The translations under genes and the position numbers were made by a program. Below are positions 19,359 through 28,012 of a stretch of 64,000 nucleotides of DNA, piece after piece (the first letter of the stretch is position 1; each line of letters opens with the position of its first letter). The DNA comes from an uncultured Opitutales bacterium (lineage in GTDB: Bacteria > Verrucomicrobiota > Verrucomicrobiia > Opitutales > Intestinicryptomonadaceae), in assembly GCA_944389175.1 (NCBI GenBank), contig CALXLK010000003.1, forward strand, positions 62,001-126,000. The letters run 5' to 3'. The notes beneath the pieces are model-generated. The model saw only the letters and a list, made by a program, of their open reading frames with translations. It was not told the DNA's origin and searched no databases.

Positions 19359-19652
19359 ATGAAACTTGCAAGGGTAGTCGGCAGAGTGGTCTTATCGAGC
19401 AGGGACGAAAATCTCGGCTTTGGCAATCTCGTCGTGGTATGGCCGCTCGACAAAAAAAACTACAAGCAGGAGGGCCGGGGAGAACTTCCCAAAACGCAGT
19501 TTAATTTGATAGTCTACGACACAATAGGCGCAATCCCAGGCGATATAATCGGGTATGTCGACGGAGCCGAAGCCACCGCGGCTTTCGACAGGCCGATACC
19601 AATAGACGCCTATAACGTCGGCATTGTCGAAAAAATCAATTACGCAGGATAA
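19359..19652 (+). CDS. BMC-P (EutN/CcmL) pentameric shell protein, third copy
   Basis: 97 residues from ATG 19359: MKLARVVGRVVLSSRDENLG, a WPLDKK strand, YDTIGAIPGDIIGYVDGAEA and YNVGIVEKI. A longer open frame begins at 19176 in another gene's sequence and is not used. Three separate BMC-P copies are the usual number for Planctomycetes-Verrucomicrobia BMC loci (family knowledge). Confidence 0.93.
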   Translation: MKLARVVGRVVLSSRDENLGFGNLVVVWPLDKKNYKQEGRGELPKTQFNLIVYDTIGAIPGDIIGYVDGAEATAAFDRPIPIDAYNVGIVEKINYAG

Positions 19653-19669
19653 TTTAAAATATAACGAAC

Positions 19670-20731
19670 ATGAAAAGAGTATATACGATAAAGGACATTG
19701 AACAGTTGGCTAAGGACGGGCAATCTTTGCCCGCCGATGCAATTCTAACGCCGCAGGCCAAGGATGCTCTTGCATCTATGACGGCTCTGGGCAAGTCGGC
19801 CGCTGTTTCGCACAAGGCGGTTGTTGGCGCCAAGGAGTACAAAGTGCCCGAAAAAGAGTATAAATGGGTTCCCGGCCACGATCCTAAGACGCCCGCGGAA
19901 ATCGAAAAGTTTTTCTTTTCCCCGGAAATAACAAAGCTTAAGAAGCTCATTGTCGACTTGGGCAAGCGCTCTTACGGAAAGAATTTTAACGACGGCAACG
20001 GAGGCAACTTCAGCGTGCGCGTCGGCGACAACATAGTGCTTTGCACTCCCACGATGATATCGAAGGGCTCTATGAGCATAGACGACATGTGCCTCGTGGA
20101 TATGGAGGGAAACCAGCTGGCAGGCAACAGGAAACGCACGAGCGAAGTTCTGGCGCACTTGGCCATCATGAAGCGCCAGCCCATGGCCAAGGCTTGCTGC
20201 CACGCCCATCCGCCGCATGCGACGGCGTTTGCTTTGGCCGGCAAGACGCCGCCCCGCTGTGTCAATCCCGAGACGGAAATATTTATAGGGCAGGTGGGCT
20301 TGGCCGACTACGGGACGCCTGGCACCCAGCACATGGCCAATGCTGTAGGCGAATGCGGCGTCAAGCACGACTGCGTATTTATGGTCAACCACGGCGTTAT
20401 GACTTGGGCAGGCGACATCGAAACGGCTTTTTGGAAAATGGAAAATGTGGAGGCCCACTGCTATACTTCCATGTTGGCATTCCAGATAGGCGGCCCGCGC
20501 CACTTCTCGGAAAGCGACGCGCGCGAACTTGTTAAAATTAGGAGTTCCATGGGCATGGTCGACCAGACGGGCTTGAAGGAATGCAGGCTATGCGAAAGCG
20601 CCGACGAATTCCGTCCGGCCTGCGTATGCAACGCCAAGCGCGAGCCCCAGAAGTCGGCAGGTTACGACTGCGACGCCGAAAAGCTCGTGCAAAAAATAAC
20701 GCAGATGATCATGGCAGAGCTGAAAAAGTAA
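19670..20731 (+). CDS. Class II aldolase (fuculose/rhamnulose-1-phosphate type) with C-terminal encapsulation peptide
   Basis: 353 residues, longer than FucA (~215). The core has the phosphate loop NDGNGGNFSVRVGDN, SKGSMSIDD, the zinc ligands in CCHAHPPHATA and VNHGVMTWAGD, and KRTSEVLAH. It splits a deoxyketose-1-phosphate into lactaldehyde and dihydroxyacetone phosphate, the signature step of Planctomycetes-Verrucomicrobia BMCs. Residues 1-70 are extra (YTIKDIEQLAKDG). The C-terminus adds a cysteine cluster (CRLC, then CVC) and an amphipathic helix DAEKLVQKITQMIMAELKK that looks like a cargo-targeting peptide. Last gene of the operon. Confidence 0.92.
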   Translation: MKRVYTIKDIEQLAKDGQSLPADAILTPQAKDALASMTALGKSAAVSHKAVVGAKEYKVPEKEYKWVPGHDPKTPAEIEKFFFSPEITKLKKLIVDLGKRSYGKNFNDGNGGNFSVRVGDNIVLCTPTMISKGSMSIDDMCLVDMEGNQLAGNRKRTSEVLAHLAIMKRQPMAKACCHAHPPHATAFALAGKTPPRCVNPETEIFIGQVGLADYGTPGTQHMANAVGECGVKHDCVFMVNHGVMTWAGDIETAFWKMENVEAHCYTSMLAFQIGGPRHFSESDARELVKIRSSMGMVDQTGLKECRLCESADEFRPACVCNAKREPQKSAGYDCDAEKLVQKITQMIMAELKK

Positions 20732-20750
20732 GCCTATTGTCGCAATATAA

Positions 20751-20778
20751 AATCCCGCCTTGCGCGGGATTTTTTTTG
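20751..20778 (+). terminator. Terminator of the BMC operon
   Basis: AATCCCGC and GCGGGATT form a stem with a short loop, followed by eight T, 20 bases after the aldolase stop. Confidence 0.88.
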
Positions 20779-21301
20779 TCGATGCAGTTTTATTTTTACG
20801 AGAAAAGCATCTATTCTTTTAAAGAAAATTTCTTATGTAATTTTATATTGTCAAAGCCATTATAGGATTGTGCCTTGTTTTTATGAATAAGACGGGTTAA
20901 ATACCATGAGAATCGAGTTAATGCTATCGCAACATTAAGCGGTGATGGATTTTTTGTGTTCTCTCATGTTTTTAGTGGCACGGCCAAATTAACCGGACGC
21001 CCGCCGCGCATCCGCTCGATTTAAACTGCGGGCAAAAAAAGCGGGGGAAAAAACAATAAATAAAATATAAGAGTGCCTTAAAATAAAATCTGCTTTACAT
21101 GTAATATTAAAATATATCGGGCGGAAAAATAGAGCCATGCCGAAGTATAAAATATCAAATATTATTATATATCACGCGTCAACAATGTCTATTTTGCGCA
21201 TAAAAGCCGCGGAATTTTTTCGCGTGATAAATGATAAAATTGGACTTGATTTTTCGGGGAAATTGTGGAGAATGACAGAATACGCTTAGATAGTGTTTAC
21301 T
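20779..21301. other. AT-rich intergenic region before tRNA-Leu
   Basis: About 520 bases without a supportable gene. The only open frame is the terminator read-through at 20.6-20.9 kb. No RNA family recognised apart from the tRNA that follows. Confidence 0.5.
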
Positions 21302-21388
21302 GCTCGAGTGGTGAAATTGGTAGACACGCATGATTCAGGTTCATGTGCATTCGCTTGCATGAGGGTTCGAGTCCCTCCTCGAGCACCA
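21302..21388 (+). tRNA. tRNA-Leu (anticodon CAG)
   Basis: An 87-base class II tRNA. The acceptor GCTCGAG pairs with CTCGAGC. The D arm has the leucine-type GGTGAAATTGGTAGACAC, the anticodon stem CATGA/TCATG encloses the loop TTCAGGT (anticodon CAG), there is a variable arm, and the T loop is GTTCGAGTC. The CCA end is encoded. Confidence 0.95.
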
Positions 21389-21427
21389 AAAAAACGAAGC
21401 CGTTTGTCTGCGGCTTCGTTTTTTTTA
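21389..21427. terminator. Bidirectional terminator between tRNA-Leu and the acetylesterase
   Basis: AAAACGAAGCCG and CGGCTTCGTTTT form a 12-base stem with T runs on both strands. It directly follows the tRNA CCA and lies past the minus-strand esterase stop, so it can serve both. Confidence 0.85.
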
Positions 21428-21504
21428 TTTGCGTCTGTTGCCAGATTTTATCGCTTGAGAATTTGAATTGGTGTGCGCTAAAGAAGCAAGCGCATGCTGC
21501 ATTT

Positions 21505-23088
21505 TTATTTTTTCTGCGCTTTCATCTTGGAAAACGGGAAGGCCGGCAGACCCTCTTTGTTATAAAGGCATACGTCGGGTTGCGCCCACGCCTTCTGAAG
21601 GTAGTCTACGCCGTCAATGTCTTTACTTCCCGTAATAATGACGGTATCGCCCGATATTTTCACCGCTTTAGGCTCCACCCATTTGCCTCCCTCGAGCGTT
21701 CTAAAGCCCCTGAGCTTGCCTTTTACGACGAATCGAGAGCCGTCCATGTCGAATTTGAGGATTGCTTTGTTCTTTTCAAATTTTACAGCATTGCATATTG
21801 GGCCGTAGACGGTGCCCTTGTCCTGGCCGTAGACATCGCGCAGCGCGACGTCGGCAAGGCGGTCGGCCAACTCCTTTTTATATTTGGGATGTATGTTCTT
21901 TTCCTCGCCCAAATCTATAGCGGTTGCAATGCCGCAATTTTTAAGCTCTCCTATTGCGGATAGCTGTCCGTTGCGAACACCCGCCCAACCGCGGTCATTG
22001 CGATTCTTGAAGGAAGCCAACTGAACGGCTATAAAGGGCATGTCGGCCTCATTCCAGGCCTGGCGCCACCTCTGGATCAGAATTTTAAATGACTCTTCGA
22101 AATTTTCTTCGGCGTCAATCGGGTGAGTATCGCTCTCGCCCTGGTACCACAGAATGCCTCGGGCCGCATATCCAGCAAGCGGGGCTATTTTTGCGTTCCA
22201 AAAATATACGGGAGTTCTCACTTCCCACCACGGAGTTATCTTCGACGGCTTTACATGCTCCGTCCAGTTAAAGCGCGGTTTGGGATTCTTGCTTTCGAGC
22301 GCCTCGCGCACGGCCTTAGAGTATTTCTTCATTCCCTCCTCGTATTTCTTCAGAGCCTTTTCGTATTCGGCCTGCGTATACGAGGCTTTGTCTTTGGAAA
22401 ACTGTTCCCAGCGTTTCTTTGTGTATGCGTTTTTGTCAACTGAGTCCTCGGGTATCCAACTTATCATAGGGGTGGCTCCCATGGGGGTCATTATTATGCC
22501 AACAGGCGTCGAGCCGTTTGCCTCTGAAATGCGCGCGGCAAACAGATATCCCAAAGCCCCGAGCCTTTTGAATGTCTTTGAATCGGCCTTAATCCAGCTT
22601 GACCTGGGAGGGAAGTCGGCCTGCGGGGTTTCCGCCAATGAGCAGAATGGAATGAAAAATTCTCTTATGTTTTTTATGGAGTCGGCCTTGGCCTGAAGCG
22701 GGGCGCGGGTATCTTCGGGCATTTCGCCAAACGTGTACTGCATGTTGCTTTGGCCGCCGCATATCCATACCTGCCCGACTAAAACATCCTTTATGGCCTT
22801 TGCTTTTTTTGAATTTTCGTAAATTTCAAGAACGCCGTTTACAGACGAAGTTTTCAGCTTCCCCAAATCTACCGACCAGTTTCCTTTTGAATCGGCCTTT
22901 GTGCGCTTGCGCGTTTTTCCGAATACGACTTCTATGTCGGCATCCTTTTGGGCCGTTCCCCATATTTTTGCGCCCTTATCGGCCTGGAGTACCATGCCGT
23001 CGGAAAATATTGACGGCATCGACACTTTCGCTGACAAATTAGCCGTAAAAACAAATACCAAGCAAAGCAATCTGATAACGTATTTCAT
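21505..23088 (-). CDS. Sialate O-acetylesterase family protein (SASA domain)
   Basis: 527 residues with a signal peptide (MKYVIRLLCLVFVFTANLSA), so it acts outside the cytoplasm. The SGNH/SASA motifs are VWICGGQSNMQYTFG (nucleophile serine), RGILWYQGESDT and KNIHPKYKKELADRLA (catalytic histidine). Relatives remove acetyl groups from sialic acid, xylan or other glycans. Given the nearby xylanases, acetylxylan is as plausible as sialate. A lysine/glutamate-rich insertion at about 225-265 separates the halves of the domain. Confidence 0.9.
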   Translation of the reverse strand: MKYVIRLLCLVFVFTANLSAKVSMPSIFSDGMVLQADKGAKIWGTAQKDADIEVVFGKTRKRTKADSKGNWSVDLGKLKTSSVNGVLEIYENSKKAKAIKDVLVGQVWICGGQSNMQYTFGEMPEDTRAPLQAKADSIKNIREFFIPFCSLAETPQADFPPRSSWIKADSKTFKRLGALGYLFAARISEANGSTPVGIIMTPMGATPMISWIPEDSVDKNAYTKKRWEQFSKDKASYTQAEYEKALKKYEEGMKKYSKAVREALESKNPKPRFNWTEHVKPSKITPWWEVRTPVYFWNAKIAPLAGYAARGILWYQGESDTHPIDAEENFEESFKILIQRWRQAWNEADMPFIAVQLASFKNRNDRGWAGVRNGQLSAIGELKNCGIATAIDLGEEKNIHPKYKKELADRLADVALRDVYGQDKGTVYGPICNAVKFEKNKAILKFDMDGSRFVVKGKLRGFRTLEGGKWVEPKAVKISGDTVIITGSKDIDGVDYLQKAWAQPDVCLYNKEGLPAFPFSKMKAQKK

Positions 23089-23322
23089 GATGGTTACTCT
23101 ACCAGTTGCGTTTGATTTTTCAATCCAAATACGTCAAGTTGCGTGCTAATGCATAACAATCCACGCCCTATTCAGAGATGATATTTTATGCTCAATCCGC
23201 GCTAAGCAACTCGGCTTTTATTCCGTTATGTAGGGTAAATATTCTTGACAAAATCTTAATATTTTGTCTAAGTGTATCAACAAATCCGCCGGGTAGGCGG
23301 CTCAAACAAAAGGCAAGAAAAT

Positions 23323-23634
23323 ATGAAAAAATCACTGATATTATTGGCGGCGGCAGCCGTCGCTGCAATGCTTTCCGGCTGCGCTTCAACAGTCCCCCAG
23401 GGCGTGATATATACCGACGTTAAAGTACCCGTTTCGGCGACAGCCAACGAAACCGGGCTTAAGGTTGGCAAGTCATATTGCAAAAGCTATGTGGGCATGG
23501 TTACCATCGGCGACGCCAGCATAGAAGCTGCCAAGAAAAACGGCGGCATTACAAAGGTCGTTTCCGTCGACTGGAAGGCTAAGAGCGTTTTGGGCCTGAT
23601 CGGCGAATACGAATGTATCGTTAAGGGCCAATAA
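23323..23634 (+). CDS. TRL-like small lipoprotein
   Basis: 103 residues from ATG 23323. Signal peptide and lipobox are MKKSLILLAAAAVAAMLSGC. The mature part (GVIYTDVKVPVSATANETGL, later KVGKSYCKSYVGMVTIGDAS, then TKVVSVDWKAKSVLGLIGEY) matches the TRL-like family (TRL locus protein), a small lipoprotein of unknown role. AGGCAAG lies upstream and a strong terminator downstream. Confidence 0.88.
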   Translation: MKKSLILLAAAAVAAMLSGCASTVPQGVIYTDVKVPVSATANETGLKVGKSYCKSYVGMVTIGDASIEAAKKNGGITKVVSVDWKAKSVLGLIGEYECIVKGQ

Positions 23635-23654
23635 ATTTTAGCTTCTTGGTTGCA

Positions 23655-23683
23655 AAGCCGCACTTGTAAGAGTGCGGCTTTTT
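23655..23683 (+). terminator. Terminator of the TRL-like gene
   Basis: AAGCCGCACT and AGTGCGGCTT form a ten-base stem, followed by a short T run. Confidence 0.82.
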
Positions 23684-23862
23684 CGTGTGCGTGCACCATG
23701 GATAATTGCAGAGTGCTGGTGCAGAAATATAGGAAGAGAAAAATTTTTATCTTCACCTATCGCATCTCATTTTAACTCGATTGCCGTTGGCAAAAGGCCC
23801 CTTGTTTTTTGTTTTTACTTATCTTAGATTTTGAAACCTTTGGGCTTTCGGTGTACATGCAC

Positions 23863-23890
23863 AAAAAAACGCGGCAAAAACGCCGCGTTT
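23863..23890 (-). terminator. Terminator of the NifU-GGGtGRT operon
   Basis: On the minus strand AAACGCGGC and GCCGCGTTT pair, followed by a T run, 18 bases past the stop of the GGGtGRT gene. Confidence 0.8.
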
Positions 23891-23907
23891 GCTCGTAAAG
23901 ATTTCTC

Positions 23908-24906
23908 TTATTTGAGAGCCTCCGCCACGGATACCGCAACGGCGACCGTAGCGCCAACCATGGGGTTGTTGCCCATGCCGATAAGGCCCATCATCTCAAC
24001 GTGGGCCGGAACCGAAGACGAGCCCGCAAACTGGGCGTCTCCGTGCATTCTGCCCATGGTGTCGGTCATGCCGTAAGAGGCCGGGCCTGCCGCCATGTTG
24101 TCGGGGTGAAGCGTCCTGCCTGTGCCGCCGCCGGAGGCAACAGAGAAGTACTTCTTGCCGTTTTCAATGGCCCATTTTTTGTATGTGCCCGCCACAGGGT
24201 GCTGGAAGCGCGTCGGGTTTGTCGAGTTGCCCGTAATTGATACGTCGACGCCTTCCTTTATCATGATGGCCACTCCTTCGCTTACGTCGTCGGCGCCGTA
24301 GCAGCGAACCTTGGCTTTGTCTCCGGTGGAGAAGGGCGTTTCCTTGACGATTTTCAATTCGCCGGTGTAGTAGTCGTATTCAGTTTCAACGCTCGTGAAG
24401 CCGTTGATTCTGGAAATGATGTACGCGGCGTCTTTGCCCAGGCCGTTTAGTATGACTCTAAGCGGATCTTTGCGGACTTTGTTCGCCGTCTTTGCAATGC
24501 CGATTGCGCCCTCGGCGGCCGCAAAAGATTCGTGGCCTGCCAGGAAGCAGAAGCACTTCGTCTCCTCGCGCAGAAGCATTGCCCCGAGATTTCCGTGCCC
24601 GAGACCCACCTTGCGCGTGTCGGCAACAGATCCGGGTATGCAGAAGGCCTGCAGCCCCAACCCGATGTTTTCCGCGGCTTCCGCAGCAGACTTGGAGGCT
24701 TTCTTCAGGGCGATTGCCGCGCCCAGCGTGTAGGCCCAAACCGCGTTGTCGAAGGCTATGGGCTGGACGCCCTTTACAATCGACTCTACATTTATGCCCT
24801 TGGAGAGGCAAAAATCTTTCGTTTCCTCGATGGATTTAAATCCGTATTCGGCGCAGACCTTGTTGATTTTGTCGATGCGTCTTTCGTATCCTTCAAATAA
24901 TGGCAT
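23908..24906 (-). CDS. GGGtGRT protein
   Basis: 332 residues. The name-giving motif GGGTGRTLHPDNMAAGPAS is present, followed by YGMTDTMGRMHGDAQF and GMGNNPMVGATVAVAVS. The family is conserved in anaerobes and is almost always beside a NifU-like scaffold, as here; its biochemical function is not known. ATG 24906 is chosen because AAGGAG sits seven bases upstream; the TTG two codons earlier is too close to it. It is downstream of and co-transcribed with the NifU-like gene (12-base gap). Confidence 0.93.
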   Translation of the reverse strand: MPLFEGYERRIDKINKVCAEYGFKSIEETKDFCLSKGINVESIVKGVQPIAFDNAVWAYTLGAAIALKKASKSAAEAAENIGLGLQAFCIPGSVADTRKVGLGHGNLGAMLLREETKCFCFLAGHESFAAAEGAIGIAKTANKVRKDPLRVILNGLGKDAAYIISRINGFTSVETEYDYYTGELKIVKETPFSTGDKAKVRCYGADDVSEGVAIMIKEGVDVSITGNSTNPTRFQHPVAGTYKKWAIENGKKYFSVASGGGTGRTLHPDNMAAGPASYGMTDTMGRMHGDAQFAGSSSVPAHVEMMGLIGMGNNPMVGATVAVAVSVAEALK

Positions 24907-24917
24907 GGTCAAACTCC

Positions 24918-25625
24918 TTATTCTTTGCGGGGGTCAATAACTTTAACGGCTTCCTCAAAACGACCCTTTGTCGAGACGTTCTTTTCAAAGGCTTCTTTGG
25001 GATCTTTACCGTTGCGGATAGCTTCAAGCATTTTGCCCAAATGCAAAGTCTTGTATCCGATTACTTCGTTGTTGGCGTCGAGGGCTTCCTCAAGGACGTA
25101 GCCTTCGGCCATTTCCAGATAACGCGGACCTTTTGCCCTCGTGGAGAACATCGTGCCCACCTGGGAACGCAGGCCTTTGCCCAAGTCTTCCAAGCCGGCG
25201 CCTATGGGCAATCCGTTTTCCGAAAATGCCGTTTGGCTTCTGCCGTAGACTATCTGCAAGAAGAGTTCGCGCATAGCCACGTTGATGGCGTCGCATACGA
25301 GGTCGCTGTTGAGCGCCTCGAGTATGGTCTTGCCGGGGAGCACCTCGGAGGCCATTGCCGCAGAATGCGTCATGCCAGAGCAGCCTATAGTCTCGACCAG
25401 CGCCTCTTCTATCACGCCGTTTTTAACATTGAGAGTCAGCTTGCATGCACCCTGTTGCGGGGCGCACCAGCCGACGCCGTGCGTCAGACCGCTTATATCT
25501 GTAATTTCTTTGGCCTTTACCCATTTCCCCTCTTCGGGTATCGGAGCCGGACCGTGTTTTGCGCCTTTGGCTACATAGCACATCTGCTGTACTTCGTGCG
25601 AGCAGTTATGATTTGGACAACTCAT
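24918..25625 (-). CDS. NifU-like iron-sulfur cluster scaffold protein
   Basis: 235 residues. The U-type scaffold cysteines appear in VGWCAPQQGACKLTL, TIGCSGMTHSAAMASEVL and around DLVCDAINVAMRELF. An N-terminal extra cysteine/histidine patch (SCPNHNCSH) is unusual relative to IscU. It presumably assembles or hands over Fe-S clusters, perhaps to or with the GGGtGRT partner. First gene of a two-gene minus-strand operon. Confidence 0.88.
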   Translation of the reverse strand: MSCPNHNCSHEVQQMCYVAKGAKHGPAPIPEEGKWVKAKEITDISGLTHGVGWCAPQQGACKLTLNVKNGVIEEALVETIGCSGMTHSAAMASEVLPGKTILEALNSDLVCDAINVAMRELFLQIVYGRSQTAFSENGLPIGAGLEDLGKGLRSQVGTMFSTRAKGPRYLEMAEGYVLEEALDANNEVIGYKTLHLGKMLEAIRNGKDPKEAFEKNVSTKGRFEEAVKVIDPRKE

Positions 25626-26148
25626 ATTTTTCCTATTTTTGTTGGTTTGAAATGTTCACATATGTTTGCAGAACACTTCGCTTTTGCAAGAGTTTTTTGA
25701 AACTTTAAAAGGCTATATTCGGCCTTTTTTATGCGCAGCTTTTTTACCGCAATTTAGCCGCTCAAACTCAACTCTTGTCGCCCGGGTTCATCATTCGTTT
25801 TTATTTGTTTTATCTCGCCGACTCTTAACATATTTTTGCATTGGCGCATTTTGCGCACCGACATGTAAATTTTTGCCATCTGACTGCAAATTATGCACGT
25901 AGTTAACATTCTCGATGTTTTACTATTGTTTAATTCGCCGTTTAATAAAATTTATGTGGCGCTCGAAAAAGCTGCGCGTCTTCGCCTTTAACCGCCTGTT
26001 GATAATGCCTCGGATGTCAAACTTACGTGTCGATTCTCCGCGTTCCGCCGCATTTTTTCACAATAATTCGTCTGAGGCGACATGCAAAACGGGTCTTGCG
26101 CAGGATATAAAGCATGGCGCAATTCCTTTAAGATAAGGCTTCGAGGCC
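25626..26148. other. Intergenic region between ygiQ and the NifU-like gene
   Basis: About 520 bases. Open frames are short and without ribosome sites. A weak hairpin AAAAGGC/GCCTTTT at 25706-25730 and a T-less hairpin ATAAGGC/GCCTTAT at 26133-26152 over the ygiQ stop are the only structures seen. It probably carries the NifU-operon promoter. Confidence 0.45.
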
Positions 26149-27912
26149 TTATTTGCGCTTCCTTAAAGTGCGCGCATTGGCATGTTGGTTTTGCGCGTTT
26201 TTGCCGCGGTGGTCTTCCTTTAGCATGTCGCGCTGGATTCTGCGTTGGGCCAGCCCCTTGTTTACTTCTATTGGCGTTCCGTCGGGGGCTGTCTGGCTGC
26301 AGTACATGGCGCAACCCATTGTCATGGGAAGCGGTATAAAATCTTGGACTTGCTGCGGATTCCAACGCCTCTTCGACAAGTATTCTTCGACTTTTGCCAT
26401 CTGTCTTTGGCTGCATCCGGGAAAGTTTGAAATAAAATAGGGCACAATATACTGCTTCTTGCCCGTGCGCGCGTTTACGCGGTCGAATATAGCCCTAAAT
26501 TTTTCAAATTCTCCGGCTTTGCCCTTGCGCATTAGCCTTAGAACATCTCCGTCGAGATGTTCGGGCGCCACGCTTATTTGCCCCGACGTGTTTTCTGCTA
26601 TTATCTTTTCCGTCAGGTGCGGCTGCAGGAGCGCCAAGTCGAGCCTTATGCCCGAATTTATAAACACGTGCTTTACTCCGGGCACCTCTTTCACACTGTC
26701 GAGCAGCTTCATCAGCGGCTTTTCGTCGGCGACGTAGTTGCTGCATATCGACGGAAATATGCACGAATATCTGCGGCATTTCTTGCATATTGCCGCGTCT
26801 TTCGGGCGGTGTTGGTAGATGTTGCCGGCCGCCCCCCCGAGGTCGCTTATCGTTCCCTTAAAATACGGTTTCTTTACGAGCTCTTCGACGCTGTGTTTTA
26901 CGCTTTCTATGCTGCGGCAGACCAGATGCCGCCCCTGGTGGCAGACAAGCCCGCAAAACGCGCATCCGCCGGGACAGCCGCGGACTACGGTTATGGAGTC
27001 TTTAATCATCTCCCAGGCGGGAATCTTTTCCTTGTAGCTAAAGTGGGCAACGCCCGTAAAGGGCAGGGTGCTGAAGCGGTCGAAGTCTCCGGTGCTCATC
27101 GGCTCTCTCGGGGGCTCCACCAGCAAAATTCGTCCGTTTGTCATCTGCGCAAGCTGTTTTGCATTCCACGGATTCATGTTGGCCTCGACGAGTTTCGTCA
27201 GGCGCATTATGGCGAGCCTGTCGCTGCAGACTTGCTCGTATGAAGGCAGCTCGACTACATTTTCATCAAATTTGAAACTCTTGGTTTCATTTGCGCCCAG
27301 ATACCTGCACGTTCCGCGAATCCCCGATAGATCCTTGCCGTCTCTAAGACGCCCAAATATTTCAAGCATCGTAAGCTCGCCCATGCCGTAGCAGAGAAGG
27401 TCGGCCTTGGCGTCGATTAGCTCCGACGGGCGGAATTTATCCTGGTAATAGTCGTAATGGCTCACCCGCCTGAGGCTTGCCTCCACGCCTCCGAGGATTA
27501 CCTTGATGCCGGGAAATGCGCGCTTTGCAAGCTGGCTGTATACCACGGGCGCGTGTGGCGCAATTAAACCGATCTTCCCCCCGGGCGAGTACGCGTCTTC
27601 CCGGCGAAGGCGCCTGCCTGCCGTATAAAGGCGCACCATAGAGTCTATGTTGCCGCCGCATACGCCCACGCCCAGTCGCGGCCTGCCGAGTGCGCATACG
27701 GATTGCGGATCTTTCCAGTCGGGCTGGGCGGCTATTCCTACGCGATAGCCCGCATCGAGCAATATCCTTGCAATTAGTGGCGCGGCAAAACTCGGGTGGT
27801 CGACATACGCATCTCCCGATATTATAAGTATGTCTATTTCACTCCAACCCCGCGCGTTCATTTCCTCGCGGCTCATTGGCACAAATTCCGTCAATTTTTT
27901 ATCTTTCGACAT
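26149..27912 (-). CDS. ygiQ: YgiQ family radical SAM protein
   Basis: 587 residues of the UPF0313/YgiQ family. An N-terminal B12-binding-like region (IDILIISGDAYVDHPSFAAP, then GGVEASLRRVSHYDYY) precedes the radical SAM core, whose 4Fe-4S triad is GCPGGCAFCGL (CxxxCxxC). The characteristic DUF3362 tail contains KYSCIFP-like RRYSCIFPSICSNY and VAPEHLDGDVLRLMRK. The C-terminus is lysine/arginine-rich. Substrate unknown in the family. It precedes no close co-directional gene. Confidence 0.93.
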   Translation of the reverse strand: MSKDKKLTEFVPMSREEMNARGWSEIDILIISGDAYVDHPSFAAPLIARILLDAGYRVGIAAQPDWKDPQSVCALGRPRLGVGVCGGNIDSMVRLYTAGRRLRREDAYSPGGKIGLIAPHAPVVYSQLAKRAFPGIKVILGGVEASLRRVSHYDYYQDKFRPSELIDAKADLLCYGMGELTMLEIFGRLRDGKDLSGIRGTCRYLGANETKSFKFDENVVELPSYEQVCSDRLAIMRLTKLVEANMNPWNAKQLAQMTNGRILLVEPPREPMSTGDFDRFSTLPFTGVAHFSYKEKIPAWEMIKDSITVVRGCPGGCAFCGLVCHQGRHLVCRSIESVKHSVEELVKKPYFKGTISDLGGAAGNIYQHRPKDAAICKKCRRYSCIFPSICSNYVADEKPLMKLLDSVKEVPGVKHVFINSGIRLDLALLQPHLTEKIIAENTSGQISVAPEHLDGDVLRLMRKGKAGEFEKFRAIFDRVNARTGKKQYIVPYFISNFPGCSQRQMAKVEEYLSKRRWNPQQVQDFIPLPMTMGCAMYCSQTAPDGTPIEVNKGLAQRRIQRDMLKEDHRGKNAQNQHANARTLRKRK

Positions 27913-27968
27913 ACCTTTAATATTCAGTCTCTAAGCCTTGCATAGGCGCTTTCGGCCTGATGCGAATG

Positions 27969-28004
27969 CAAAAAAAAAGGGCGCGAAAGCAAGCAATCGC
28001 GCCT
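27969..28004 (-). terminator. Terminator of aspS
   Basis: On the minus strand GGCGCGA and TCGCGCC pair across a ten-base loop, followed by CC and a long T run, just past the aspS stop. Confidence 0.75.
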
Positions 28005-28012
28005 TTTGCCCT

